From: Hyaloscypha bicolor E
Taxonomy: Eukaryota; Ascomycota; Leotiomycetes; Helotiales; Hyaloscyphaceae
Direction: 5' to 3'
Length of the DNA stretch: 64,000 nt
Assembly: GCF_002865645.1 (NCBI RefSeq)
Contig: NW_020194619.1
Location: forward strand, 2,702,442-2,766,441
The notes under the pieces are model-generated. The model searched no databases. It was not told the DNA's origin and saw only the letters and a list, made by a program, of their open reading frames with translations. This document shows, piece after piece, positions 25,766 to 38,912 of this stretch (position 1 is its first letter; each line of letters begins with the position of its first letter). Position numbers and translations under genes: made by a program.

Positions 25766-26312
25766 GATATTTGATCCAATTGCTGAACACCCACTAGATA
25801 GCACTTTTTGCAGGCTTGCAGGATGGCCTCGAAAGGCGATGGGTTATGAATCCGATTAATAATTGTTGAGGATGAGAAGTTAAGAAGACCAGGGAAACTT
25901 TTGACAGTTAAAGTGTAGCTGGGCTATTTTGGGAGGCAGGGATACACGCCATACGATCGACAAAGATACTTGCGATACGCTCTACCTGAAACTTGATTTC
26001 ATCGCGACCGCGGTTGGCTCGCTGGATTGGTTGCGGGCTTTCGCGAGTCGGTTTGACAGCATGGAAGCGCTGTGGCAAATCGTAAGCGAGAAATTCAGGG
26101 GTGAACCTGAGGAGAATCCAGGCGGAATTGAACCAACGACACACCAACAAACTAACAGCCGCCATCTTGAGGGGCCGGGTTCAAAACAGCTAGTTTAACT
26201 TCCCTCAGAATCTATAACACTCCCTCAAGCCAAATTCTCTGCACGACTGAAACCACACCGGAAACGACCAAGAATTGCCGCAAAGTACCCGAACTACAGC
26301 CTCGTCCGCCGC
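25766..26312. other. divergent intergenic region
   Basis: It separates the membrane-protein gene (minus) from the 2EXR relic (plus). Open frames on both strands at 25908-26198 overlap one another and show no family features. Confidence 0.4.
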
Positions 26313-27120
26313 ATGGCACCCAATGAGGCTGCTGGATTGTCTACGACGAACAATTCTCCTAAGAATGCAGTCGGAGCTTCAAACTCGATCCAAGAGTTTG
26401 GAATTGTCCCCCAAGGTTGGCCTAAACCTGTTTGAAACCTCGCAGATGCTGATTTCATCCAGTCTTCGTCCCATCTATTGAACAAACAGAGCCACCAGCC
26501 AGACACGTTCCCCCAATTTCGGAGCCTGTCAACCGAGTTGCGTCTCATGATATCGGAATATACCTGACCAGTAGCTCGCCTGATCGAAGGTGCAATCCGC
26601 GAAGACGAGACGGCCGAGGAGTATGAAGACGCTTTCAACAACGCTGGGCAATGAGTTTGACGTTTGGGTGGTCGAAGAAAATCCTGTTGAGCCTCGCAAT
26701 CTGTCCCAGTAGCTCTTCATGATTGCCGAGAATCACGACCGCATACGTCGAGGAATTATCAGTTCATTACGCACTCCGCCACCGCCGAGGGCTCGTTTTA
26801 CTTCAACCCTCGTCGCGACATTGTCTGGTTCAGCTCCGACTTCATGAACAAGCCTCAATACATTCGAGATATAAAACATTGCTATGGCCAACATCTGGGT
26901 AGCGTTGAAGCTGTGCTTGTCAAAGAATGGCATTGAGAGGAGTGGAAACCGACTAGATTCAGTGCCAAGTTTCTTCGTCCATTCGTTAGCCTCAAAACTA
27001 TTTTGCATCTGATCGAGGACGAATCCCTCAAGTTAGCAGAAGAGTCCGAAGCCGGGCGTGTGGCGTTTTTGCGATTGTGGATAAGCTCAAGGCGGAGCAC
27101 CTGGATTTCACGAGAAATGG
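26313..27120 (+). pseudogene. 2EXR-domain protein gene, inactivated
   Basis: Reading starts at ATG 26313 (MAPNEAAGLSTTNNSP) and meets a TGA after about 40 codons. In the same frame the 2EXR signature follows: DTFPQFRSLSTELRLMI at about 26500, where family members read F..FP.LP.ELRL.IW. TGA codons and a shift near 26650 come next. The frame recovers as GSFYFNPRRDIVWFSSDF (from about 26790), the second conserved block of the family, and then runs through another TGA (KEWH*EEW, about 26926). The family is abundant in Leotiomycetes and Dothideomycetes and has no known biochemical function. Confidence 0.75.
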
Positions 27121-27546
27121 CGGAGGGTCAGCGAAGGAATTCAGGTGCACCGACCGAATTCGGACGGTGAATAATCTTTCTCTCTTTCCTCTCTTTCCTC
27201 TATTTTCTCTCATTCTTTTTAGAAGCAGGAGTGATTCGGGGTTTGTGGCTCGCGGTCCAGTGACCGAAACCCTCCACACTCTCGCTCCATAATTTTCTTG
27301 GTTCTGCTGTGTGACTTTCTTTCTCCACATTAACTTTGGTAGCCCACATCCCTGGCATGAAATACAATTCATCACCCCGCTTTACAATTTATGGACTTGA
27401 GCACAACCCAAAAGTGAACATCATAATTCAATTTCAATTGTTGAAAAGGGAGATAAATACAAGGGTGGGATAGTCATGCTCAACCAGCTTTTGCTAAGCT
27501 TCCACTGCGAAGCCTGAGCGAACTGTAAAGATCGACGATGGAAAAT

Positions 27547-28404
27547 CTACGCGGTTGTTGTATTGCCGCCAGCGATTTGCATCGCAAAAACACCGCCGAA
27601 GGGTCCCGCAGGATTGGAATTGGCGAACTTGACGAGACACACACCTGTCTGCCCGCCAGCGGTACCGGTGCATGTGGTTCCAGCCGGGATTGCGACCTGG
27701 AATGGCTACAGAGAATCGATCATTAGCTGCCGTCGCACATATGCCAGTAAGGAAAAGTACTCACAAAGTCCTTGTTCACATTCGCAGCACGCTTATGCAG
27801 TCCCATTCTAGCAAACAGCCTCGACACAGAGCGAGGAACCTTCCCACTAGGCAAGATGTTTCCGTTCTTTCCTGGGACCTGAGTGGTGACATCTGCTTGT
27901 GTGCCTGTGGCAAATTTACCGGTACCAGTTGGATCGACGATTGCTACATGGGGTGTCAGTCAACGTCTCATGGAGTTGTGAATGAAGACCAAGTACCAGT
28001 AAAGGGCCCAGCTCCATCTGTGGTGACTACGTGAAGCGTTCCAGAAAGAGTTCCACCGTTGCTGCTGACTTGAGGGAGGGTCGATCCAGACTGGGCAACA
28101 ACAGCAGACATTCCAGCCAGAGTATTCTTTCCACCGCCAGTCGTTTTGCCTAAGCCATTTGTAGCGGCTTTCACCGAGTTAAAGACTGTGGTGTCGACTT
28201 CCGTTTTGGAGTTGGAACCTGTGCCGGGGACAACGGCGCCTTTAATGCCAAGTGCGGTTGTGTTTCCACCAGCATCGCCAGTCTGATAAGGCGTCAGTTC
28301 CGCAGACGCCATGGAGAGATGTGACTTACAACGACGGAAACTTTGCCGTGGGCGGCAACGAGGGGAGATGCTACGAGAGCAACGAGAAAGATATTGACGA
28401 GCAT
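27547..28404 (-). CDS. Egh16/GAS-like secreted protein (DUF3129-type), 232 aa
   Basis: Model: complement(join(27547..27705, 27765..27943, 27997..28282, 28330..28404)). Intron lengths are 47, 53 and 59 nt, with GTAAGT, GTACTT and GTGAGT donors. A signal peptide (1-18) leaves His19 as the likely mature N-terminus (VAA|HGKVSVV). Family blocks follow: TGDAGGNTTALGIKGAVVPG, STLPQVSSNGG, GTLHVVTTDGAGPFTA, NVNKDFPFQVAIP and TGVCLVKFANSNPAGPFGGVFA. A Lys-Arg site (171-172) may be cut by a kexin. Only two cysteines (192, 203) remain after the signal. Relatives (GEgh16, Magnaporthe GAS1/GAS2) are expressed in appressoria and linked to host penetration. The biochemical role is unknown. Confidence 0.93.
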
Positions 28405-28562
28405 TTTTGAATTGAATGAAGACTAAAGTAATAATAACGTATTTAAAAGAAAGAAGTTACTGTATCCAGTACAGTGATGAAGGAATGGATTGGAAGAAGC
28501 AAAGGATCAAGTGAAAGCTGGTTGATGAGTGCAAAAGAAGATTGTCGTGGAGATGTTGGCAT

Positions 28563-28570
28563 CTTATATA
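28563..28570 (-). promoter_or_regulatory. TATA box of the Egh16-like gene
   Basis: TATATAAG on the minus strand lies about 160 bp upstream of the start codon, in a conventional position for a strongly regulated fungal promoter. Confidence 0.5.
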
Positions 28571-30433
28571 CTTAAGGCCAAACCTGGTTTGTGCGTTCTA
28601 TCATCCATTCTATGGGATGTCAAGACCTCGAATGAACATGCATGCTTCAACTTTTCACGAGTTTCGTGTTATGGCTCAGACCGCACGATGGCCCCAAGAA
28701 GAGTGACCCCAGACATGTCTAGTTGGTTTGATGCTTGAGTGTTCACGAGAAAAGGCCGCTTGGAAAGAGGAGGTGAACCTTCTCCTGAGACGAAAAATTC
28801 CCTAGACGAGGCCAATTCTGCTAGGAAAGGAGCAAGAAGAGCCGACACGGCGGACTCGCTTAGGATTGGAAACATCAAGGACGGGCTGTCGGCCGAAGTT
28901 TTGGGGCCTTTGATTGATGAGACTTTGTTTGAAATCAGGACGTTTTCAATGTCGGGGAAACAAACAATGGGGATAATACAGGAGCTGCTCCAGGGAATGT
29001 GGAGATCACGACGTGGCAGGGCCATTGATCTGAGGAGATACTAGCCTCACGTTCTGTTTCACGATTTCATCAGATAAGCGAATCGCAACAACACATCATC
29101 TCATGTTGCATCATAGCGAACAAGCTTGTGTCACGAAGCTTCTTCACCGTGGCGCAGCAGAGACGGCGTTTCAAACCGATAGGTCGGCGCTGTCAGAATT
29201 GGGCTTCAGATTGACCTCCGGCAGCGAACGTCTCAGCCACTTTGGCGCGAGAAAGGGGGAGATAGGCGCCCAGTTTCGCAGATCTCAAGGTTTCTTCCTG
29301 AATCCCAGTGTTGATCTTCCGACTTGGAAAGCGTTGCGAAAGATGATGTTTCCGCTCTGACTCGAAACCTTCAATACCAGCGGCTCCTCCCAAGTGGCCA
29401 TGTGCACTGACTTTTCGAAAAGAGGTTGAAATCGCACTCTTTGAAAGAACAACAGCCAGGTTGGGAAGGTGCTGTTGTATGCAATTGAAACTGACGTGAT
29501 TTTTTTGCAGGGCATTGAATGATACTCTCACAGCGACGAGTCCGGAAACTGATGGTCGCTGATCCCATCTAGACGACGTAGGGAGTATCAAGCCAAAGAA
29601 AAAGATGTTGATCTAGAAGGGAATAAGGAGTCGCCAAGCTGGTTTAAGAGTTCAACACACTGCCTCAGTCCTTCAATAACCTTATTGAGTCAAAGTAATT
29701 ATCAAGGACGAAAAGATGGGAAAAGAAGTTGGAGATTGAGCATTCGGGGTGTAGTTTCAAGTAGGTTAACGGATTGGGAAGACAAAGGAGCAGGTCCTCC
29801 GTTGGCAGCCGTTGTGCATTGCGGCTGCATGGGCGTATCGCGGGGTAATGCGGGGTCCCGGAAAAGGGCGCCCGAGAAAAAGGGGCATCTGACCTGAGAT
29901 ACCTCCATTCATCACTTCTCGAGTCAATCCCACAATCTCCCTTCAATCATACACCCAAGGGGAGTCCAATTGATGGCACTTCTCTTCCAACTCATGTACA
30001 CCACCCTTCGAAGTTATCCGGATTTTGCAACTGAGTTCGGACTCAAAAAGTACGAAGCCCTTCAGCTCCATAAGTCTCTCTGTTTACATTTCAGCTACCC
30101 TTTTCCCAGCCATTGAACCGGGCGATCAAGACCTCCATGCCCTCCCAGCCAGTATGTCCCCACGTGGACACGGCCTTACAAGGTAGCTGGCACGCTCTTA
30201 CCTGTGGCAGCAAAAGGTGTTTCAAGTGACGCTTCCGTGAGTGGATCGCTTATGCACACCGAGGTCGCGTGGTCCAGCAGATGACACGCGTGAATAAATA
30301 ACCCCGCGTGGTCCGTTCCTTTTTCAAGATCAGTCAGGGACCATTTAAGGGTGGCGGCTGCCCCACCCTCAAGCTACCCTTCAACCCTCTTACATCCTAT
30401 TTTACGACGACTCTGTTGTAGCCCCCTGCCAGT
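28571..30433. other. long intergenic region, no gene supported
   Basis: GC content is normal and open frames occur on both strands (28669-29044, 29103-29591, 29665-29946), but they shadow each other and none has splice structure or a known motif. Near the GH51 start there is an accccgcg motif (about 30300). I take it as paired promoters for the Egh16-like gene (leftward) and GH51 (rightward). Confidence 0.45.
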
Positions 30434-32286
<1,853 letters not shown>

Positions 32287-32485
32287 GACTCCAAATTGAC
32301 TGGTCTTCAAGCATTGTATGGCACGTGGCTGAGAACCAAAGGTCCAAAAATGAATACAGACATCGACAAAGAGCACTGTCGTACAGATTGAAGAGCCCAC
32401 CGAAGTTGAATAAGTATGGAGCCGCAATGATTATCATTCAAACCATAACGCCGAAAATCTATAAATGAGGAGAGCGCAGCCAAGC

Positions 32486-33940
32486 TCAGAATTCCTCCGG
32501 TATCTTTTCTTGATCTGTCAAACCTTCATTATGCCATACAACACGGCACTTGCTGCACAATGGTTCCACATGCCTGATGTTCCCAGCAATCTGTTCCAAG
32601 AACTCGCTCTCTCCCGCATACGAGGTGTGTTTCCAGAGCGCAGGCGCCGTGATCAGGGTCCCGAGTAACGAAGAGTTGAAAGTGTATGCCCCATAATCGA
32701 GAGAAAACTTTCGTTTCCAGCCCGACTCAGTATCAATCATAACCCCCTCTTCATCTACTATTGGCCCCTCCCATCCCTCGTACCCCAGATTTCCCACCGG
32801 AAATGCCCCGACGCGAGTGACTTTTGTCAGAATGTTCAGAAGCTCGGGGAGCATCTTGTTGTCGTCATCAAGTCCGTACACGGGACCGTGGCCCAACAAT
32901 CCGCTGTTCGAATTGCTCAGTGCATAAGTCATCTGCAGCACAGCGTTCTTTTGTGCATTGCCCCATGCACGAGTCAGTCCATAGGCAAAGTAAATATACG
33001 GCACTTCGGACTTGCGGAGCATTCGTGAAATTCGAGGGTCGATAACCTCCTCGTCCTCAGCGACAACCCACACAACCTGCCACCCAGGGTTCCCCTGTGA
33101 TATCCAAGACTGTATCGCCTTCCCGTGGCGTCGAAAGTACTGCGGTCTGAGTGCCCTCGCGTTGCTGTTCGGCGATGTTGCTGTTGTGAGGTAGATGGTA
33201 GGTTTGCCTAATTCTAACTCTGCCAGGGACCACGACGCTACCTCTCCAAGATCCCTATGTGTATTTCGAAGTAGCGTAAGAGCCTGACCATAGGTCAGCT
33301 GTACATGCGCACAGTACATGTCGAGGATCGCTTTCCGTGCGTATTCATTGACGTCGATAGTATGTCGACTCGGCTGGATGTCTTGGGCGAGCGGTCGTGG
33401 AGCAAATTTCGAGTCTGGGCTCGGCGAGTAGAAGGTCGGTGTTGCATGGCAGTCGCAGATGGAGCAGAAGTCGCTGTGCGATTCAGCCGGGAGCTGCAAT
33501 GGGAATGTCCCAGGCGTGGCCTTGTTATCTTTGTAGAAATCTGCGAAAAATGGCTTTCGATCGCCGTGTAGATATGTCGAAGCGGAAGCAGATACGGATG
33601 CAAAGGTGGGCCCTGGTCTGCCGCCCGCGAAAAGATATCGAACCATTCCCACGACCCCAAGCATCACAACAACGGCGCCGGCGAGGACGAGGACGCCGCG
33701 TTGGTCGAGACGTCTGCCGAGCCCATATCTGGTTGACAGCTGTCGTAGTCGTGGGCCATGTCGCTTCGCGAGCGCCGAGTAGGAATAGCCGTTGCCTGTG
33801 TGTTCGTCCATGTCTGAATAATATTTTTCAGAGGCCTCCCCTTCTTCATCGGCCCTTTCACCATTTGCCCATCCTTCCTTCGAGCCCTCACCCTCATTGA
33901 TGAGTTTCTCGGCCTCAGCCTCAGCCTCCGTCGAAGCCAT
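32486..33940 (-). CDS. GT43-family glycosyltransferase, type II Golgi membrane protein, 484 aa
   Basis: The open frame extends upstream to 34135 but begins there with TTG. The first ATG is at 33940, giving MASTEAEAEAEKL, which I use. Layout: acidic cytosolic tail, membrane anchor at about 82-104 (VLVLAGAVVVMLGVVGMV), short stem, then a GT43 domain. GT43 features are WQVVWVVAEDEEVID, PYIYFAYG, NAQKNAVLQMTYA, the metal-binding acidic triplet Asp358-360 (YGLDDDNK) and VGAFPVGNLGYEGWEGP. Known GT43 enzymes transfer glucuronic acid (animals) or take part in xylan synthesis (plants). The fungal donor and acceptor are unknown. It is divergent from the epimerase gene at 35820. Confidence 0.9.
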   Translation of the reverse strand: MASTEAEAEAEKLINEGEGSKEGWANGERADEEGEASEKYYSDMDEHTGNGYSYSALAKRHGPRLRQLSTRYGLGRRLDQRGVLVLAGAVVVMLGVVGMVRYLFAGGRPGPTFASVSASASTYLHGDRKPFFADFYKDNKATPGTFPLQLPAESHSDFCSICDCHATPTFYSPSPDSKFAPRPLAQDIQPSRHTIDVNEYARKAILDMYCAHVQLTYGQALTLLRNTHRDLGEVASWSLAELELGKPTIYLTTATSPNSNARALRPQYFRRHGKAIQSWISQGNPGWQVVWVVAEDEEVIDPRISRMLRKSEVPYIYFAYGLTRAWGNAQKNAVLQMTYALSNSNSGLLGHGPVYGLDDDNKMLPELLNILTKVTRVGAFPVGNLGYEGWEGPIVDEEGVMIDTESGWKRKFSLDYGAYTFNSSLLGTLITAPALWKHTSYAGESEFLEQIAGNIRHVEPLCSKCRVVWHNEGLTDQEKIPEEF

Positions 33941-35819
33941 TCTCAAACTTCCGGAGACAGTGCGCGAGGAAAAGAGCGTGAGACTGGCCAAGGAAGCCCG
34001 TCGAGTGTGCGCTCCCCGAGAGGAACTCGAGAAGAATTGTCGAGTTGGCGATCCGTGGGTAGCAGGTCGCAGGTTGCAGGATGCTGCAGACCTAGGAGTC
34101 CATGCTGCCGCCTCCTTTTCTTTCCCAATTGACAAACGGGTGAAGTGCGTCGATGCAGAGGCGAAAAGGGGTTGGAAGTGGAGCGTGGATCAGGATACAG
34201 TAGCGTGATGATGAATGGATGCCTTCTTGAGGCAAGCCCGTCCGCGCTACAGGTAACAGGATCGACCCTGGGCCTGGCCCTTGGGGGCTGACGGCGGAGG
34301 CTAGTCCTTAGCTGCAAGTCAAATTACTTCAAAAGTCTAAAATAGCGCCACGGTACGGAGGTACTTGTACGCAACACATCAGTTTCTCATTTTATCCAGA
34401 AGCGGAAAACCATGCGCAGAAATGGCAGAGCCGACGGTGCACTTTGTTGAAATCTCTTATCTAAAAATGTCTTGCACCGTCGCACCATCGCTCCGTCGCT
34501 CTGTCGCACGGCGGCGCAGACCTTCGGGCGTATTTCGAAGCCTCCCGTTGGCCGGGGCGCCTGTGAGGACTTGGAAGGAGTAATTTACGTTTGTGGTGGC
34601 GGGCGCCCCTTCGGCTAGGACGCAATTAGTAACTAGGGAGTAGTTTACAACGTACAAAAACTCCGAGGAAGTTAGGAACCAAAAATCAACGAAAATAAGT
34701 ACATTATTGTACCAAATTTAAGTTGTCAGCATGTCAACAGCGGCCGACGCCGGTGGCGCGCGAAACGTCAACTTTGAACTTTGTCTGATTTTGATGACGC
34801 CTGGGTTCCGGATACGAGAGAGAGGTTGAGAATGAATGAGATCAGGACAATGAGCACCAATTGGTCCTCCGTATCAGAGGCATGATGTTCGCAAGGCCTT
34901 CTTTGCGGGGGATACACCATATCAATAACGTGTGATGGCTTTCCAAGCATACGGTAATACGAGTATTCGGATCGTGTTTGCCACTGCTCTGTTGCTTGCG
35001 ATCGGCCCGCTGAGGGGAAGGCCGACAATCTCCACGATCGTGGACCTCCCCGCACATGATTGGTCCACCAAGGGGCTGCTGGATCCCGGATACTGTGGAC
35101 CAGTACTGCACTTGTACTGTACTGTAAAAAGGCTGCCCAGGCTGGATCGACGTGCAGAATCCGGCTTTCGTCCTGCCTCCTGACTCCTGTTGGCTTCATC
35201 TCCATAAAAACTGCCGTTTTTGCTCTGGGGCGCCGCGGTTTCAGGCAGGGGAGAAGCTGGGCCCGTATCATTGGACGACTCGGCTAAAGCCTGCTTGCTT
35301 AGGTACTGGATTAGTGGCTGCCGCCTCCCCTCCCCTTTCTGCGCGTTGCCTTCTCTGATCTCTCGCGTTGAACAGTGTGGCTCCCAATTTTACACCGCCA
35401 TCTGGCCAATGGAATCATGGATTATAGCCCTATCTATAATCTATGGCATGATTAGTGCTACACAACCCTGCACCCAGCCAGCACCCTGCACCCAACACCC
35501 AGCGAAATAATCTTCTTCTCTGTTCTGAACTTCCTCCTTTTCCCATCCACCCCACCTCTGCACCTCTGCACCTCTGCACCTCTGATCCGCGAGCGCGTCT
35601 TCACTCCGCCCTTCCTTATTCTGAATGAGTCGTTCGTTTGAATTCGTCGATTAGACCCTTTATCGGCGCTGCAAATTCCTTCCCCGTTCTCGTTGTGGTT
35701 CACGGCGCACGTTAATTGTATACCCAGTTCCCCGTTTTCGTGTGTAGGATCCCACCTCTCCCCGGTCCAGAGCATTCAACTGACATCCCCAATTAGATAC
35801 CCGTTTTCTTCGATTCAAA
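33941..35819. promoter_or_regulatory. divergent promoter region of the GT43 and epimerase genes
   Basis: This 1.9-kb interval has several open frames on both strands, none convincing. It contains C-rich pyrimidine tracts just upstream of the epimerase (35440-35600), as in fungal 5' leaders. Shared use by the two sugar genes is inferred from their orientation. Confidence 0.4.
35553..35584 (+). repeat. (CACCTCTG)4 microsatellite in the epimerase leader
   Basis: Four exact 8-bp units lie about 240 bp upstream of the epimerase start codon, within a pyrimidine-rich tract likely to be transcribed as 5' UTR. Confidence 0.9.
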
Positions 35820-37931
35820 ATGTTCACCATGAAGCGCTCTCTTGGGTGGAACGTGATAATGGCAGCGGCGCTACTGACAATCACGTTCCTCATTTCCATG
35901 CCTTTCTTCAGACTGTCATCGGATTCTCCATCCTCCCCGAACCTCGCGGGCCATGGCGGCTTGGCTGATCCCTTATTCGACTATAAGCACGACGATGTTG
36001 CAACAGTTGTCACCGAGAACAAAGGAGCGAGGGATCCCTGCGTCGACGTCGCGCTTTCAAATGACGGCGCAGCGGCGAAGTCAGGTAAAGGACTTACGGT
36101 CCTTGTCACGGGAGGGGCGGGCTTCATCGGGTCGAACTTGGTAGACCGACTGCTGGTACTGGGCTACAAGGTCAAAATAATGGACAACCTCTATACCGGC
36201 TTCCTACGCAATGTTCCCCTCCAGAACAAGAATGTGGAGTTCATCTTTGGCGACATTATGAACATGGACGATCTGAGCCGAGCAGTCAAGGATGTTCATT
36301 TTGTCTACCACTTGGCGGCCATGAGCAAAGTGGTACCATCCCTGAAATCCTCCGCAATGGCACGCTTCTGTACCGAGTCCAACGCGTTGGGGTCGTGGAA
36401 TGTCCTTGATGCAGTTCGTCAGCAGGGCAACATTTCGAAGGTCATCTACGCCGCCTCATCCACTTACTATGGCAACAAACCTGCACCTCACCGAGAAGAC
36501 ATGGCGCCCGATTTTTTGACGCCATATTCCGCGAGCAAGTATGAGGGTGAACTGCAGATGCAGATGTTTGACAGACTGTTCAAAGTTCCCACAATTTCGA
36601 CCCGATTTTTCATGGTCTATGGACCACGTCAACCCAGCACGGGCGCCTATGCTATCGTCACCGGAGTGTTTGCGAAGCAGGCTGCTCAAGGGCATCAGCT
36701 GACAATTGAAGGAGATGGCTCCCACTACCGGGACTTCATCCACGTCACCGACATCGTCGAGGGTCTCATCCTGGCACAGCAGTCCCCAGATCTCCACGGC
36801 GACGTAGTAAATCTCGGAACCGGGACCAAGTTTTCAGTCCAAGAAGTGGCAGACTTGGTGTCCAAGGAGCAAGTTCACACCGATCCCCGTGCAAACGATC
36901 TCGAGGGAACTCTCGCCGACACCTGCAAGATGAAGCGTCTGTTGAACTACAGAGCGAAGGCTGATTTCAAAAAGGAGATGGCGTACATGGCAAAGCAGAC
37001 GATGGAAGGCAATGTGTTTATTCAGGAGTGGCTGACGCCATTGCATGGGCTCTCGGCACCGCATCTCCTTTCCCCCGGAACACCCGTCTTCAAATGGCCG
37101 GCCAACCAAGGCGATCTTGATGGTCTGCTGGCGGCATACGATGATTTCAAGAAGCGAGCGGACGTTGCTGTCAGCAAGGAGACCACGGAACTCGTCAGCG
37201 TGATCCCCTTTACTGTTGGCAAAGAAGATGTGGAGCTGATTGGAGACCTCATCCTGAATACCATCTTCACATTGGTACGATTTGGAGGCGTCAAGACTTA
37301 CATTGTAGCAGCGTATGACGATGCTGCTCTTGCAAGCTGCATCACTCTCAACCTTCCATGCTACGATGTCAGATCAAAGGGTTCTCTCGCACTTCTTGGG
37401 GACTTGCTGTCTCACGGGTATGATGTACATTTCGCGCAGTTGGGCAACTCCTACCTCCATGATGTGCGGACCACTCTCAATAGTCTTCTTCAGAAGAACA
37501 GCGAACCCGACATTATTACCGGCAATCTCGAAGGCGATGTTTTCATACGAACAAACGACCGGACCAAAGCGGAGTTCAGCAAGGAAGCTGCGATCCCCAA
37601 GGACGACAGCCGTGCTCTGTTTGCCATCAACAGCTGGCAAAAATCGGGGTTGAAGAAGGCAGAGTACTCGGTGCAGCAATTCTGCCCAGCGGACGGAGTG
37701 AAGACTCAGGAGTTGAGCGCGACTTGTAAGATGGATCTGTATGCGGCGATAGGTTGTCCGAAAGCGGCTGCACCACAGAGTGTACCCGAGATTATTGCTG
37801 GGTTGAAGTCGATTTCAGCATGGCATTTGCATTCGTGTGCGAATGTTGAGAAATGTGATCGGCAGCAAGTTGTGCCCCTGAGGTGGATCAGTTCTCCACC
37901 TAATCTGGTAGCAACGGAGAAATTGTGTTAA
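35820..37931 (+). CDS. Golgi-type nucleotide-sugar epimerase/dehydratase fused to a GT-like domain, 703 aa
   Basis: This is a single open exon. A signal anchor (residues about 9-31) implies a lumenal secretory-pathway enzyme. The extended-SDR domain (about 93-395) has the NAD-binding TGGAGFIGSNL (97-107), the catalytic Tyr236/Lys240 pair (YSASK), ASSTYYGN, VYGPRQPS and GDGSHYRDFIHVTD. It resembles UDP-hexose/UDP-pentose 4-epimerases and UDP-glucuronate decarboxylases; the substrate cannot be told from sequence. The last 260 residues (IVAAYDDAALASCITLNLPCYDV, LLSHGYDVHFAQLGNSYLHDV) recall nucleotide-diphospho-sugar transferases of the GT77 type. The usual Asp-x-Asp metal site is absent: QLGN stands where DxD is expected. 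Neighbouring GT43 and GH51 genes suggest glycan metabolism. Confidence 0.85.
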   Translation: MFTMKRSLGWNVIMAAALLTITFLISMPFFRLSSDSPSSPNLAGHGGLADPLFDYKHDDVATVVTENKGARDPCVDVALSNDGAAAKSGKGLTVLVTGGAGFIGSNLVDRLLVLGYKVKIMDNLYTGFLRNVPLQNKNVEFIFGDIMNMDDLSRAVKDVHFVYHLAAMSKVVPSLKSSAMARFCTESNALGSWNVLDAVRQQGNISKVIYAASSTYYGNKPAPHREDMAPDFLTPYSASKYEGELQMQMFDRLFKVPTISTRFFMVYGPRQPSTGAYAIVTGVFAKQAAQGHQLTIEGDGSHYRDFIHVTDIVEGLILAQQSPDLHGDVVNLGTGTKFSVQEVADLVSKEQVHTDPRANDLEGTLADTCKMKRLLNYRAKADFKKEMAYMAKQTMEGNVFIQEWLTPLHGLSAPHLLSPGTPVFKWPANQGDLDGLLAAYDDFKKRADVAVSKETTELVSVIPFTVGKEDVELIGDLILNTIFTLVRFGGVKTYIVAAYDDAALASCITLNLPCYDVRSKGSLALLGDLLSHGYDVHFAQLGNSYLHDVRTTLNSLLQKNSEPDIITGNLEGDVFIRTNDRTKAEFSKEAAIPKDDSRALFAINSWQKSGLKKAEYSVQQFCPADGVKTQELSATCKMDLYAAIGCPKAAAPQSVPEIIAGLKSISAWHLHSCANVEKCDRQQVVPLRWISSPPNLVATEKLC

Positions 37932-38912
37932 TATACCTTGTAATTAGACGTGTGCTTGATGAAGGCGCTTAAATGAATAGGAGTTTGGGCTTGAATAATT
38001 TATGTGCAGGTATATTAACATTTGCAAACTAATGCAACGGGGTCGTCAAGAACAGACAGCAAAAACTATCAGACTTTCCTACAGAAATCTCGAGGCTGCA
38101 AATAAGTCTACATTTGGTGTACCTTGCTTGTCTCTCTATGATTGCATACCGATGGGTGATGAATTTCAAGACCAATCTTGCTGGCCCGGTGATTACACTC
38201 TTCTTAACTAGACATACCACCACTAGTGCATTCAGCTCGCTGAACACACTGATTATCGATATCAATGTTGAAAGCCCAACTACCGCCGCCGCGAGCAGTT
38301 TGATCCCATGCCCTTTTGGAGCCGGCGCTGTAGCCACTGCTGTGCTACTCATCAATATAATTGGACTTGTACCATTGTAGCAGGCATTTGGTTAGCAATC
38401 AGTCCCATGCTGTGGCTGGTGTTTAGGTGCGGTCACGGATGGAGGGGAGAAGAGGCTGCAGAATGAAGAGCAGACCCGACAGGATGTCGAAATTCCTGTC
38501 GAAATTGTAACAGATGAGGAGGTAGGACAGGAAAAGAAGGACCAGAAGTGAGAATCAAAGATGACAACAGGATAAGGGTGCAGACTGATAGAAAGTACAA
38601 TGTATTGGGACGTTGAAAATTGTGACGAGTACGAGAGTAAGAGAGTGTTCGCAGGTTGCATTCGGGGGTGATTGTTTTTCCGTGCCGGCACGCGCCGTTT
38701 CACCTGGACAACATATCTCTCTGCAACAACCGTTGCCTCCAAAAGCAGCTTTTATAGTACCACTCTTTGGAAAAGCAGGATGCTCGTTTAGTATTCACCC
38801 CAGATTCGGCAACGGTATCATCAATCATGCGAAATAAAGTGCGCCAACGAGCTTGTCTTCAATCAGGCAAGCCCGCAACGCCAACCCGCCTCATTGTACC
38901 AACACCTTGACG
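37932..38912. other. intergenic, with a weak small membrane-protein candidate
   Basis: On the minus strand an ATG at 38352 opens a 107-codon frame (to 38029) with one strong hydrophobic segment (KLLAAAVVGLSTLISIISVF). It has no known relative and a shadow frame on the other strand is equally hydrophobic, so I do not call it a gene. The rest is non-coding. Confidence 0.25.

Noticed and set aside
28669..29591. Open frames of 118-132 codons upstream of the GH51 gene
   Set aside because: Competing frames on both strands, no family features, low-complexity Ser/Leu content.
33941..34135. 65-residue N-terminal extension of the GT43 protein
   Set aside because: The frame begins with TTG; the first ATG at 33940 gives a typical type II membrane protein.
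34768..35510. Several overlapping open frames on both strands between the GT43 and epimerase genes
   Set aside because: They shadow each other, many lack an ATG, and none shows motifs or splice structure.
38392..38742. 116-codon minus-strand frame before the zinc-finger gene
   Set aside because: Low-complexity Ser-rich, no motif, probably promoter DNA.
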